Source: Proteromonas lacertae
Taxonomy: Eukaryota; Sar; Bigyra; Opalinata; Proteromonadidae
Length of the DNA: 28,160 nt
Assembly (NCBI GenBank): GCA_002245135.1
Contig: NGBS01001236.1
Location: 1-28,160, forward strand
Direction: 5' to 3'
Part shown: piece by piece, positions 9,063 to 19,347 of the stretch
Position numbering within the stretch: position 1 is the first letter of the stretch
How the letters are laid out: every line of letters begins with the position of its first letter
Translations under genes and position numbers: made by a program
The notes under the pieces: model-generated
What the model was told of the DNA's origin: nothing
The model's database searches: none
What the model saw: only the letters and a program-made list of their open reading frames with translations

Positions 9063-11181
9063 ATGAAAACAAAAGCGAATAATGAAATTCGAGAAAGAGG
9101 GTATTTTAGTATGTTATGTTATGAATAGATTATGTCGAGTTTTGGCAGAGAATGGATTTGGTGATATAGAAGTGAAGATAGGAGATAGTCGAATAATGTC
9201 AATCAAATCAATTTTAGTGAATGGAAATGAAATTCTGAAGAAAATAATAGAAGATCCAAAATTTGTAGGTGTGTTAGAATTATTTGAAGAATGTGATGAA
9301 ATTGGTTTTTATGAGATGGAGAAGTACTACAGCGGGTGTAAGTTGATTGTAAATGAAGTTAATGCATGTGAATTGTTGATGTTTAGTTTATGTTACAAAG
9401 AAGAAGAGATTGTGAATGATTGTATTGATTATATCCAGGACAATATGGATGATGATGATATATTATTTAAAGTAATTCATGTATGTAATGTGTTTCCTGG
9501 ATGTTTGAAAGAGATCGAAAAATTGAAGATGATGGAATTTGAGAAATGAAGAAATAAATATTTATATAATGGTATATATATTATATCTATGATAAAGCTA
9601 AATAGATGAATTTTTTATGAATTTAGAAGTGAATAATTTGAATTATTTATTATCATTTAATAATATAATAATTCGAAGTCAGACATGGTTATTAAATCGA
9701 TTATTAGAATGGTATAAAAACAAAAAGAATAACAATAACAATAATGAAGATTTAAAAAGTGATGTTAAATGTTTGATAGAAGAACATATTGATGGAGAAA
9801 AGATAAATGACGATGAAACAACAGATGTTAATAAAGAAGTGTTGAAAGAAATGACTATAACATTAAAGAAAAAGAAAAGTAACAATTACATTGATTTATA
9901 TAAGATTAAAGATGAAAGAATTAAGAATATAATAATCAATAACTATTATGATAATCTAACAGATTTCACCGTAGAAGAGGAAGAAATATTACATAATATG
10001 AAAGAAAAAGCTTTAAATATTCAATTTTCTGAAATAGATGATATAATAATAATCGAAATAGTATTAATGATAATAAAATATAAAAAGCAAAAGATAGAGA
10101 GTATGAATACTTGTAATAATCTTAAATAGAATATATATCCAATGTTGAAAAGAGAAATATTATAAGCAAATTATGTATAGAATATAATGAAAATCAAAGA
10201 AATCGAACAATAAAATGTTTATGCTTATTTGTTAATGATAAAAAGATTATCTCAATAATGGAAGATCATTGTGGAAAAGAAATTATTTTCCACATGTTAA
10301 ATGAAAAATTTTATTTATCTTCCAAATCCAAAAAATTATTAATCGAATATCTTACAGATAATAATATGAATATAATAGAAGAAGAAGAAATGAATTATAT
10401 AGTACGAAACAAAAAAATATACAATAATTTAAAAACAAAAGAAATCACCTCATTTTCATATCCTAAATCAAAATATTCACTTATGAATGAAGAGATTTCA
10501 ATAAAGCCATATTGTGATGGAGATAAATGTGAGTTTACAATAAATCCTTCATTGCCAGAAGGTTTAATAATAGATAAAGAAAGTGGAATAATTCATGGAA
10601 AAGTAAATGATAAAAAATCTATTCAAAAATATGAAATAACCTGTAAGAATATTCGAGGTGAAAAGAAATTTGAAATAGCATTAGAATTTAATGAAATAAT
10701 GTTTTTAAAAATAGAACAAATTTTAGCTATATCAATATCAAATGAAGGGAAGTTAATGACATGTAATACACAAAATGATTTTAGATATTGTTATTTAAAT
10801 ATAATAATAATGAATGGAATTTATCATATTAAATACCACTATCATCAAAATGGAAATAAAAAAGGTTATATAATTTTAGGCATATCAACTTACTATAGAA
10901 CAAAATGCAAATATGAAGCAGATAATAATTATGGAAGTTATCCTCTTCCTGCAAGATGTAAATTTGGAAGAGTTGTTACTGAAAATCCACATTTCAATCA
11001 TGGAGATGGTTCAATATATGAGATGATTTTTGATATGAATAAAGGGGAATGGTGGATGAGTCATAATAACTCTTCCCCTGTTTTACTTGTTGAAGATTTA
11101 TCATGTCCACTATATACTTATGCTGGATTACTGTATGAAAATACTTCATTAGAATTATTATCAGTTTACCGACAAGATTAA
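9063..11181 (+). CDS. BTB - linker - Ig-like (PIG) - SPRY-like protein, copy B, with one in-frame TGA
   Basis: Paralogue of the gene at 4134-6566 with the same domain order. Exons 9063-9100, 9129-9571, 9606-10100 and 10130-11181; introns 28, 34 and 29 nt. The true start is 9063, not the ATG at 9082. With it, exon 1 ends in the same phase and at the same position as in copy A, and the intron product reads ERGLCRVLAENGFGDIEVKIG-like. The PIG motif is LPEGLIIDKESGIIHG; the C-terminus has VLLVEDLSCPLYTYAGLLYE. The linker is very Asn/Lys/Glu-rich. The TGA at 9547-9549 aligns with an ordinary Glu/Asn position of copy A, and homology continues in frame after it (RNKYL for SSRFL). Otherwise about 675 codons are open. 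It may be a young pseudogene, a read-through gene or a sequence error. Divergence from copy A is high, so the duplication is old. Confidence 0.7.
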
Positions 11182-11298
11182 AAATATTATATCTTAATTC
11201 TTTTGTTTATTAACAAATGATAATTGAAAAAATCTGTTAAGAGTAGTTATTATTATTTGTTGTTCGATGAATAAAATAAAAAAAAAGTTTGAATTACT
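11182..11298. other. Short intergenic gap before the hAT element
   Basis: AT-rich 3' flank of copy B with an A-run. It ends in the left 8-bp hAT target duplication GAATTACT (11291-11298). Nothing else is seen. Confidence 0.5.
11291..11298. repeat. Left hAT target-site duplication (8 bp)
   Basis: GAATTACT directly abuts the left terminal repeat and is repeated exactly after the right one. Confidence 0.9.
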
Positions 11299-14003
11299 CT
11301 GGGTTCGATAAAGGGCGTCCTTTTCGAATTTTGCCCTATTTTTGCCCCTTTTTTTTCAGCTGAAAAGAAGCCTGCCCCTTACTGCTCGGGCATAGTAATA
11401 TTACCATGTGTTATGCTGTAGTATATTTTTTCTGATTTTTTGTTATAACTTTTCCATATTATCATCTAGATATACTAACATATGTTAAAAAGGATATATT
11501 ATTGTGTATTATAGCATAATAGTCATCTACTTTTCTTATGATTATATAATATCATATGTTTATGCATATATACTAATTATATAGAATATACATACTGTAT
11601 ATCATATTCTGATATGCATATATATACATTATGTACATTTCAAGGTGATTGACGTCACTGAACATAAATGAAATTTATATAATAAATAATTTTGTATATT
11701 ACACATATATCATATAGATAATTAAGAAGTATAGCTATAGAATGGGTATTTTCAGTTAATTGATAATCAATAGTACTTGTTATGATAATAACATAATATA
11801 TTTCATAAACTAATAGAAAAACTATTTCAAAATTACTATTTAGTATATTTTGCATACTACTTAATGTATTTCAAGCAATTATTTCAATACTTAGAAAATG
11901 GTTTGAGAATTTCGAGCTATCATTTTGCATTTCAATTGTATATGGGTAAAACGAGAGATGCTGTGTATAGATACTTTAATGAAGATGTGGTGTTAAAGAA
12001 ACCCCTTGAAAAATACAACAGAATTCAATGCAGAAGGTGCAAGGCAATGATTATTGCTCATTGCACTAATTTGAAACGTCATTACAAAAAGTATAAATAT
12101 ATTTATTATATTTATTAAATTAGATGTAGTGAAAAGCTAATCCAATCAAAACTTACATAATTGAGATATGATGAACGTGCAATAAACTTAATGGTGACCA
12201 AATATCTTATAGAAAATAACTTAGCTTTCAGAACCATACAATCTAAATCCTTTAAAAATCTAATATATACATTAAATCCAACTACAAAGTCAATAACAAT
12301 AAACAAAATAAAAGCATCAATGAACGAAGAAGCAGAAAGAATAGTAAAGGAAATTGTAGATAACAGTAAAATATGTATAATTGTGGACGCTTGGAAATCA
12401 GTAACCAATGAAAACGTTATTAATTTGGCAATAAAGAAAAGCAGTGATATTTCGTTTTTGGAATCCATTTATTTACATAAACGAGAAACATCAGAAAATA
12501 TAGTGGAATTAATAATTCAAACATTAGTGAAGTATAAACTAGATATTAAAAACATTGTTGCTGTGAGTAGTGATAACAACTACACCATGAAAAAGATAAG
12601 TAGTATTTTAGAGAAAAAAATAAATAGACCTGTAGTAAAGTTTGGATGTTTAGCACACATCCTAAACTTAATCAGTAAAAAAGTATTCGAAATAGAGAAA
12701 TACAAAAAAGTGATAGTCATGTGTAATGACATTATTCATAAGTTAAATAATAATCAAAAGATTAGAGAAACTATATATTCAATTATACAAAAAAATATCC
12801 AAATACGCAAGGGTTGTGATACGAGATGGTCAAGCTATAGCGATGTATTTAGAAAAATATTACTCAATAAAGAAATTTTATTACAGATAAAATTATTAAA
12901 GGAAGAAGATATACAAGAAATTAAAGAATGCTACAAGATTGCAAAATATATTTCCACAAATATACACTTATTATGCAAAGATTCATCTACATTAAATGAT
13001 GGTTTCAGAATATTGACCAAAATTAAAAGAAAGTTAATGAAAAGGTCATCAAGTGAAAAAGAACTTATTAAAGACATTATAAAAAAAGAGACTAGACATG
13101 CAAACTACAGCATTTTAGCTCTATATGAATTTTTAGACATAAACAGTAAACATAAATTTTCAGACATGGAGAAGGATAATATAAAAAGATATATATTATC
13201 TAAATTCAGCCCTATTTTAAATCAGAAAGCATTAAATGAGATTTATCATTTTGAAAGAAGAAAACCATACTGCAAAAAGTGCCCTTCAGATATATTTTCG
13301 AAAAAGATATCAACTAATATATGGTACAATATGTATGGAGTTTTTTACCCAAATGTTAAGAAGCTATATGATATTCTTTCAACTATTCCTGTCACAAGCT
13401 CATTTATTGAACGTTCATTTAGTATTGAGGGAATAGTTCATAATCATATTAGAAATAAATTACAGCTTAATACTATAAATAATATTTTAAGAATAAAATA
13501 TGATTTATTAAAAGAAAAAAACAAAGAAAAAGATATAAATGAAGATGATAATGATATTAGTGAAGAAGAATATAATTTAGATGTGCTGAATGAAATTGAT
13601 AACAATATAGTATATGACACTTTAGATTATCAATGTTCTGGTGATGAAGATGAAAGTTCTGGTAGTTCTAGCGATGAAGGTTTAAGTGATGAAAGTTCTA
13701 GTGATGAAGGTTTTAGTGATGAAGGATCTCAAAGCCCTTACTTTTAAGGCTATTATTATAATGAAATATTATTGTTTGTTATTGTTATAAGATAATAATA
13801 CATAATTATGAAAAGAATAAATATTTTTATAGCGTTTAATATCCCTAAAATCGCACAAAATATAAAAATTCAAATAAAATAATTGAAAAGGGCAAATTGT
13901 ACCCTTTTCTATTTTTAGATAGTATAAAGGACGCCCCTTTCAATTTTTGCCCGGGACATGCCCTTGTCCCGCCACTGCCCTGTCCCTTTATTATTCAACC
14001 CAG
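11299..14003 (+). mobile_element. hAT-superfamily DNA transposon, full length (2705 bp)
   Basis: Both edges are visible. GAATTACT occurs at 11291-11298 and again at 14004-14011, the 8-bp target duplication typical of hAT. Imperfect terminal inverted repeats read CTGGGTTCGATAAAGGG on the left and CTGGGTTGAATAATAAAGGG on the right (reverse strand). Subterminal stretches are unusually G/C-rich for this window, with repeated GGGC/GCCC words (GGGCGTCC left, GGACGCCCC right), likely transposase-binding sites. Inside is one two-exon transposase gene. The perfect duplication and almost open gene imply recent arrival. The element sits 62 bp beyond the 3' end of the DDX46 gene. Confidence 0.93.
11942..13747 (+). 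CDS. hAT transposase with BED zinc finger; one internal stop
   Basis: Cuts and joins the element's ends. Exon 1 (11942-12090) carries a BED finger, CRRCKAMIIAHCTNLKRHYKK up to the splice; the last zinc ligand, Cys, comes from exon 2. The 33-nt intron 12091-12123 therefore falls inside the finger. Exon 2 (12124-13747) has the first catalytic Asp in VDAWKSVTNENVINLAI, the GCLAHILNLI block, TRWSSYSDVF and the C-terminal dimerisation block SSFIERSFSIEGIVHNHIRN. The tail is an acidic Ser/Asp/Glu/Gly repeat (SSDEGLSDESSSDEGFSDEG). A TAA at 12158-12160 lies in frame between the BED finger and the core; the remaining 528 codons are open. An upstream ATG at 11864 is in the same frame; 11942 (MGKTRDAVYRYF) was preferred by similarity to usual BED-leader length. 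Total about 590 aa. Confidence 0.85.
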
Positions 14004-14011
14004 GAATTACT
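14004..14011. repeat. Right hAT target-site duplication (8 bp)
   Basis: Exact copy of GAATTACT following the right terminal repeat. Confidence 0.9.
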
Positions 14012-14072
14012 ATTTTCAAGGCTTGTTTCATGAAAAATATATTATTTGAAATAGAATGTTAATAATATAATA
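14012..14072. other. Short gap between the hAT element and the DDX46 3' end
   Basis: About 60 bp of AT-rich sequence, presumably the DDX46 3' UTR. The hAT insertion therefore probably lies at or near that gene's transcript end. Confidence 0.4.
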
Positions 14073-16900
14073 TTAATAAGAATCAGTATAATTTCCATCA
14101 TAATTTAGCGTAGCTTCTTCTAATAATCTAATCAACTCATTCTTTGCTCTTTGACATGCATATTTTGTATCACCTTGAATTAATAAGTGAAAAAAAGAGA
14201 AGAATTAAGAAATCTGTTTTTACATATATAAAATAACACTTAAAAAAAGATATATATAATTTCTTTTCTCCAACTGCTGGTTTTCTATTTGGAGGAATAT
14301 ACGTTCCTTTACTTACAACACCACAACCAGTTAAATCCATAATTCTCTGTCTTGTATCAGTTTGAATAGCTTTAAACCTAGCAGATTGTGGATAATCATT
14401 GATAATCAATTCTTCTTCATAATACTTTTTCTGTTTAACACCACTAACATCAGTAATTCTACTTTGTATATCCTTTAAACATTTCATTGCATTCTCTATT
14501 ATTTCATTATTCATACCACTATTCTTAGCACAATTTAATAGTTTGTTATAAACAGCTTGAAAATCTTCATGAACATTTGACAATGCTATTTTCTCAGCTT
14601 TGTTTTCTTTCTCTCTTTCTTCTTCAGCTAATTCAACTTCTATTTCTGTTGTTGCTTTACCACCAGCTGCTATTTTAGCATCTTCAAAATCTGAATCTTC
14701 CCCATCTAAATTAGCTACTTTATCTCTTAATGCATCTTCTTCTACTCTCTTTAATTCTTCTTCATATTCTTCGTTCTCTTGATCTTCATCTTCTGCTTCT
14801 ATACCAGCTTCACTTTCATATTGTTGTTTTAATATCTTTTTCCTTTGTTGAACTTTCTTCATTTCATCTTCATCAAATTTATAACCTTTTGTACTATAAC
14901 CACTTATTCTTGATTTCGCTTTACCTGCTAATAATTTTGCTTTAAATGCATTTACCATCTTTTCTAATGCATCTGGCACTTTTTTACCTGATTTCTTTAA
15001 TGCTTTGGCTATATCATGAGCATACATTTCTTCTTCTGGAGTAATAAATGTATAAGCAATTCCTTTATTACCAGCTCGACCAGTTCTACCAACTTGATGA
15101 ATATATGCTTCAAGATGGTTTGGACAATCATAGTTAATCACTAAATTAAGATCTTTTATATCCAAACCTCTTCCTGCAACTGATGTTGCTACTAATATTG
15201 TTCTTATTTTGTTCTTAAAATCAGCTATTGTTTGATCTCTATCTGATTGATCTTTACCACCATGTAATGATAAACCATAATATCCTGCTTTCATTAGATT
15301 TGCATATATCTATTAATAATATATAATAATAATAATAATAATTAAATACTGTATCACATTTATCTTGAGTATCACAAAATATCAATATTGATCCTTTTGT
15401 ATAATTTTCACCTAATATTTGTAGTAATCTATTCCATTTATCATTCTTTTCTCTAATCTCAATTATCTGTTCAACTTCTGGAGCTACAACTGTTCTTCCA
15501 CCAATGATAATCTCAATTGGTTTCTTCAATATTCTCTTTGCTAATTTCTCTACTTTATCAGGAAATGTTGATGAAAACATAACAACTTGTTTATCTTTTC
15601 GAATATTAAGTAATATTTGTTGAATTTGAGGTTCAAATCCCAAATCAAACATTCTATCAGCTTCATCTAACACTACATAAGACACTCGATGTAAAGGTAC
15701 TAATTTTGAATTATTCATACATAACATATCAATCATTCTACCCGGTGTACAAACTACAATTTCACTACCTCTCTTTATATTACTAATTTGTTCATCTAGA
15801 GAAGCACCACCATAAACAGCTGTTACATTTATACCTAAAACTTTACTAAATTTCTTTGTTTCATTATATATTTGTATAACTAATTCTCTAGTTGGAGCAA
15901 CAATAATTGAAATTGGTCCATCTCCTGGTTGTAATGCTGGTTGATTTAATATATGTCTAAACATTGGTAATAAATATGCTGATGTTTTACCTGAACCAGT
16001 CTTACCTATACCTATCAAATCTCTTCCACTCATTATTACTGGAATTGATTGTTGTTGAATTGGAAATGGTTTGGAATAATTGTATTTCTTTATTACATTT
16101 AAGATAGAATCAATAAAACCACATTGCTCCCATTCGGTTATTGGAGCAGGACAATCACTTCCTCTTATCTTTATATTCTCTTTACTTCTTATTTGTTGAA
16201 TTTCATTTTTAGTCATATTCTGTACAGATCTTGTTGGTATGTATAAATTCTTTCTTATTGAAATATAATCTATTTTGGATTGATCTATTCTTTTGATTTC
16301 TTTTTTCTTCATTTTTTCCTTTAGTAACTCAAACGTAGATTCTTCTTCTTCTTCAAATATTTCTTCAACATATTCATCAGTTTCTAAATCATTGTTTTTA
16401 TCATCTCCATACAATATTTCTTTACATTTCTTTACATTTTCTTCCTTCTGTTTAGCTAAAGCTTCTTTAAACTTCTCATAATATTCATCTTCATCTAATT
16501 CTTCATTTTTATCATCATTATGGGTTATTGTTGGTTCATTTTGTTGAGTTGATAAAATAGCTCTCTCTGCTTCCTTATTTATTTCAGCCATATAAACATC
16601 TAATGGATCTATCTCATTTTCTTCCTTCATTACTTGATCTCTTGCTGTTTCATCTCTAGAAAGTTCAGGTAAAAGCACTATTGATTTAGATAATGAAATA
16701 TTTACTCTTTCTTCATTCACATAGCATGCTTTGTTAATCTGCCCTTTATTTTCACATAAATTTGAATTATTTAGTGATCTTGTGTTATTATCTGCTAAAA
16801 TCTATTCATAGAAAACCCGGATATATTATACTTTTACTTCATTCCTTTTTTTATACGACATATTTCTTGATTGACTTTTTCTGTGAAAATAATTTTTCAT
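14073..16900 (-). CDS. DDX46: DEAD-box splicing helicase DDX46 / Prp5
   Basis: Prp5/DDX46 is an ATP-dependent RNA helicase acting at prespliceosome formation, when U2 snRNP binds the branch site. Exons 16900-16832, 16801-15350, 15309-14240 and 14173-14073; introns 30, 40 and about 66 nt. Residues 88-91 are DPLD followed by VYM, the SF3B1-contacting motif of Prp5. Helicase motifs in order: GKTGSGKT, PTRELVIQI, CTPGRMIDM, VLDEADRMFDLGFEPQI, FSSTFP (motif III, normally SAT), then SLHGG, INYDCPNH and HQVGRTGRAG. After the core, YEEELIINDYPQSARF and GTYIPPNRKP are typical of DDX46 C-termini. The last exon (YACQRAKNELIRLLEEA) fits only if the 7-T run before the third donor is one base too long. About 896 aa; shorter than the roughly 1030-aa human protein, mostly through a reduced RS-rich N-terminus. 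Confidence 0.93.
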
Positions 16901-17182
16901 TAACCCATTTTCTATTTCTTTCGTTTTGAGTTGTTTATATAAACAAAAATAATGAAAATCAGTATAAATGATTGAATAAGTGGTACAACTGGTATATGAG
17001 TGTCATTCCGAGGATAATATATATAAGTAGCTAATGTTGGAATGATAGTATTATCAAAAGAATTCTTAAATATATAATAAACAATTATGATTCTATTATT
17101 ATTTTTGATATTATTGATGTATTTTTTAAATTAAATAATTTATTCGTTTCAAATATTTGTGTTTCATTATTTCATTTTAAAA
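16901..17182. promoter_or_regulatory. Divergent intergenic region between DDX46 and the MFS transporter
   Basis: The 282-bp AT-rich region separates oppositely oriented starts at 16900 and 17183 and must contain both promoters. A TATATATAAG-like word occurs near 17020. No ORF or repeat is seen. Confidence 0.35.
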
Positions 17183-18481
17183 ATGCTGGATGATATAGCC
17201 AAAAAATTTCATCTTGATATAACTTGGTACTATATTATATTCATTTATTGCATAATGGTGATATACGGAATGTGTGATAACGCAAAATCAGTAGTATTTC
17301 CTCTAATTAAACTAGACCTGAATTTAGATGATGATACACAAGGGTATTTGGTTGGAACATCATTATATGGATATAGTGTAGCTTGTGTATTAGGTACATT
17401 GATAATGCCTTTCACAGGGATAAAGAAGTCTTTTCAGTTGGCATTTTTCATAGTAATTTTAGGATTTTATGCAACTATATTAGCTCCATCATATTCTTAT
17501 TTATTTCCAGCATTATTCACAATCTGGATGGGTTTTGGTATGATTGATATATCGCTGCATTCTCTTGGATCAGCTATATTTACCACAGATACTTCCATCA
17601 AGTACACAATCATGCATTTCTTTTTTGGATTTGGTGCAATTGTTGGACCTTTTGTAGTAGGTGGAATGAAAAACTATATGAATGAATCTTATAGAAGTGT
17701 TTATTACTTTTTACTCTTCTTAGTTTTATTCTTATTTGGTTTTGCTTCATTTTCTAGCTTTGAAATAACTGAAGTTGAAAATAGTGAATCAGTTATGAAT
17801 ATAAAAACATCAATAAAAGATCCAATGGTTTGGTATATTGGCTTTATATTAGGCTTAATGGAAATATGTGAATTAGGAATAGCTAATTGGAGTGGATTAT
17901 ATTTCCATGATGTATTTGGAATGGATGTAACAAAGGAAGGAGCTTGGTTTTCATCTGCTTATTATTTTACATTTACATTAGGAAGATTATTCTTGGGATA
18001 TTTTGTTGAAAAAATAGGATATATGAGATCATTGTATATATGTTGTTTAAGTATAATTGTTATAATGATAATATCATTTTTTATTGGTAAAAATGGTATT
18101 TATTTATTGTTATTTGTTGGATTACCAGTTGGACTAAATTGGCCAATTACTATGTCAATAGGAGTGAAAATATGGAAAGAAAAAGCACCAATCAATTCTT
18201 GTTTTATTATATTCTTACAATCTACAATAAATTCATTATGCCAACTTGTTATTGGAAATTTAAATAAATATATTGGACCTGGATGGGGATTTAGAAGTAT
18301 TGTTGTTTATGTGTTTATTACATTCATTTGTTTGGTCATTTTAAATAGATTTATTGGTAAGACATTAGATGAAGCTCATGAAGAAGAAATTAAGATGAAA
18401 AAAGAGAATAAAGATAAGGAGAAAAGAAAAGAGAATGAAGTTAATAACATTAACCAATCACTTATAACTGGAGAAATTTAA
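17183..18481 (+). CDS. Major facilitator superfamily transporter, FHS/FucP-like, intronless
   Basis: A 432-aa polytopic membrane protein in one uninterrupted exon. The hydropathy pattern shows about 12 membrane segments in two halves, split by a short loop near residue 210 (SFEITEVENSES). The second half carries a motif-A-like GYFVEKIGYMRS after GRLFLG, typical of MFS loops. The N-terminal helix starts CIMVIYGMCDNAKSVVFPL, and this plus the spacing resembles the fucose-proton symporter group and related bacterial permeases. The substrate cannot be read from sequence. The C-terminal 45 residues are a charged Lys/Glu cytosolic tail. ATG 17183 was chosen because the frame upstream has only GTG. 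It is the only long gene here without an intron, which would fit recent acquisition or retro-copying, but base composition is not distinct from its neighbours. Confidence 0.85.
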   Translation: MLDDIAKKFHLDITWYYIIFIYCIMVIYGMCDNAKSVVFPLIKLDLNLDDDTQGYLVGTSLYGYSVACVLGTLIMPFTGIKKSFQLAFFIVILGFYATILAPSYSYLFPALFTIWMGFGMIDISLHSLGSAIFTTDTSIKYTIMHFFFGFGAIVGPFVVGGMKNYMNESYRSVYYFLLFLVLFLFGFASFSSFEITEVENSESVMNIKTSIKDPMVWYIGFILGLMEICELGIANWSGLYFHDVFGMDVTKEGAWFSSAYYFTFTLGRLFLGYFVEKIGYMRSLYICCLSIIVIMIISFFIGKNGIYLLLFVGLPVGLNWPITMSIGVKIWKEKAPINSCFIIFLQSTINSLCQLVIGNLNKYIGPGWGFRSIVVYVFITFICLVILNRFIGKTLDEAHEEEIKMKKENKDKEKRKENEVNNINQSLITGEI

Positions 18482-18558
18482 GTTAAGGTATTTATGATAT
18501 ATATTTTGTTGTTTTGAATATTATTAAACTCAGTTAAAAGAAATAATTACAGCAACAA

Positions 18559-19284
18559 TTAAATTATACTGATTTTACTATTCTTTACTAACTCATCCAA
18601 CTCTTTTCTAATCTTCATCAAACTATTAAAATATCTTTCATATCGAGGAACTAATAGATTTATATCACTTGATATTTTAGATATTGCTGGATAAGAAGCT
18701 GTAATATACTCTGCCTGTTTGAATGCTTGAAGAGTTGATTCTGGATGTGAAAGAATAATAGCGGAGGATAAGAAAAAGTTACAAAATGTCTCTTGATATT
18801 CTGGTTGAATAGATATAAAACCTTTTGAATAACTATTATAATTTACTAAATAAATAACAAATACTCTTTTTGAAGTTTTTCAGCTATTTTATCACTTTTA
18901 AATACTGTATCTCTGATCTATTTAGTTATAAAAACAGAATTATGTGAATACAATTCGATTAATGTATGTAATACTGCCTATTTGCTGTGATAAAGATTTT
19001 TCTGATATTACATCTTTATATTGTTCTTCAAATTTTTGCTTTTCTAATTTTCTTGTCAACTAAGAGATTAAATTACAAATATACTTCGTAGTATGTTGTA
19101 GAAGCCTTATCTAACTCTTTTAATACTTCAATATATGTCGGAATAGGAATTTTTATATCATTTACTTCCTATATTGATAAACATATGAAAATACTTCTTC
19201 AATATTGTATTTCTGATTTAAATACTCTAAACCATTAAATGATTTTTTTCTGTCATCATCCCAAACGTTCTCACTCTCTTCCAT
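18559..19284 (-). CDS. Coiled-coil protein, tentatively a HAUS2-like augmin subunit, five exons
   Basis: Exons 19284-19195, 19168-19085, 19059-18952, 18917-18865 and 18832-18559 give 202 aa with every junction in frame. Introns are only 26, 25, 34 and 32 nt. The protein is mostly helical, with heptad-like LTRKLEKQKFEEQYKDVI and RYFNSLMKIRKELDELVKN. A Q-x-N/I-R-x-x-D-T-V-x-K-S-D-K-I-x-x-x-L-Q-K block followed by a region starting IQPEYQETF resembles the L-E-x-V-L-x-x-K-x-x-L-x-Q-R-L then L-P-I-E-A-x-Y pattern of HAUS2/Cep27. Length is near the 235-aa human protein. HAUS2 acts in microtubule-dependent spindle microtubule branching. The gene structure is solid; the family assignment is a memory-based pattern match and could be another small coiled-coil protein. 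Confidence 0.6.
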
Positions 19285-19347
19285 TTCGAAAATAAATTCA
19301 AATTTTAAAAATAAGCTTGATTTTGATTTGAAAGTCAGAAAATTAAA
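19285..19347. promoter_or_regulatory. 63-bp divergent promoter gap
   Basis: Only 63 bp separate the start of the HAUS2-like gene (19284, minus) from that of the thioredoxin gene (19348, plus). Both promoters and 5' UTRs must share or overlap this space. No discrete element is recognisable. Confidence 0.35.

Noticed and set aside
9082-9549. ATG at 9082 as the start of BTB copy B
   Set aside because: Reading through the 28-nt intron at 9101-9128 puts the protein out of register with copy A; the start at 9063 with splicing matches copy A in phase and length.
3805-9549. Reassignment of TGA to Trp across the genome
   Set aside because: Roughly twenty Trp codons in the clear genes are TGG and no other conserved gene here has an in-frame TGA; two cases are too few.
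10101-10129. Frameshift near 10.13 kb in BTB copy B
   Set aside because: A normal 29-nt GTATGA...AATAG intron explains the frame change and restores alignment to copy A.
11299-11320. GGGTTCGAT word as a possible tRNA T-arm
   Set aside because: It is the hAT terminal repeat; no acceptor stem or anticodon arm is present. No tRNA was found elsewhere in the window.
12115-12468. Minus-strand ORF of 117 codons
   Set aside because: It is a shadow of the hAT transposase exon on the opposite strand.
14600-14945. Plus-strand Ser/Leu-rich ORFs inside DDX46
   Set aside because: They are antisense shadows of the acidic Glu/Lys-rich helicase tail.
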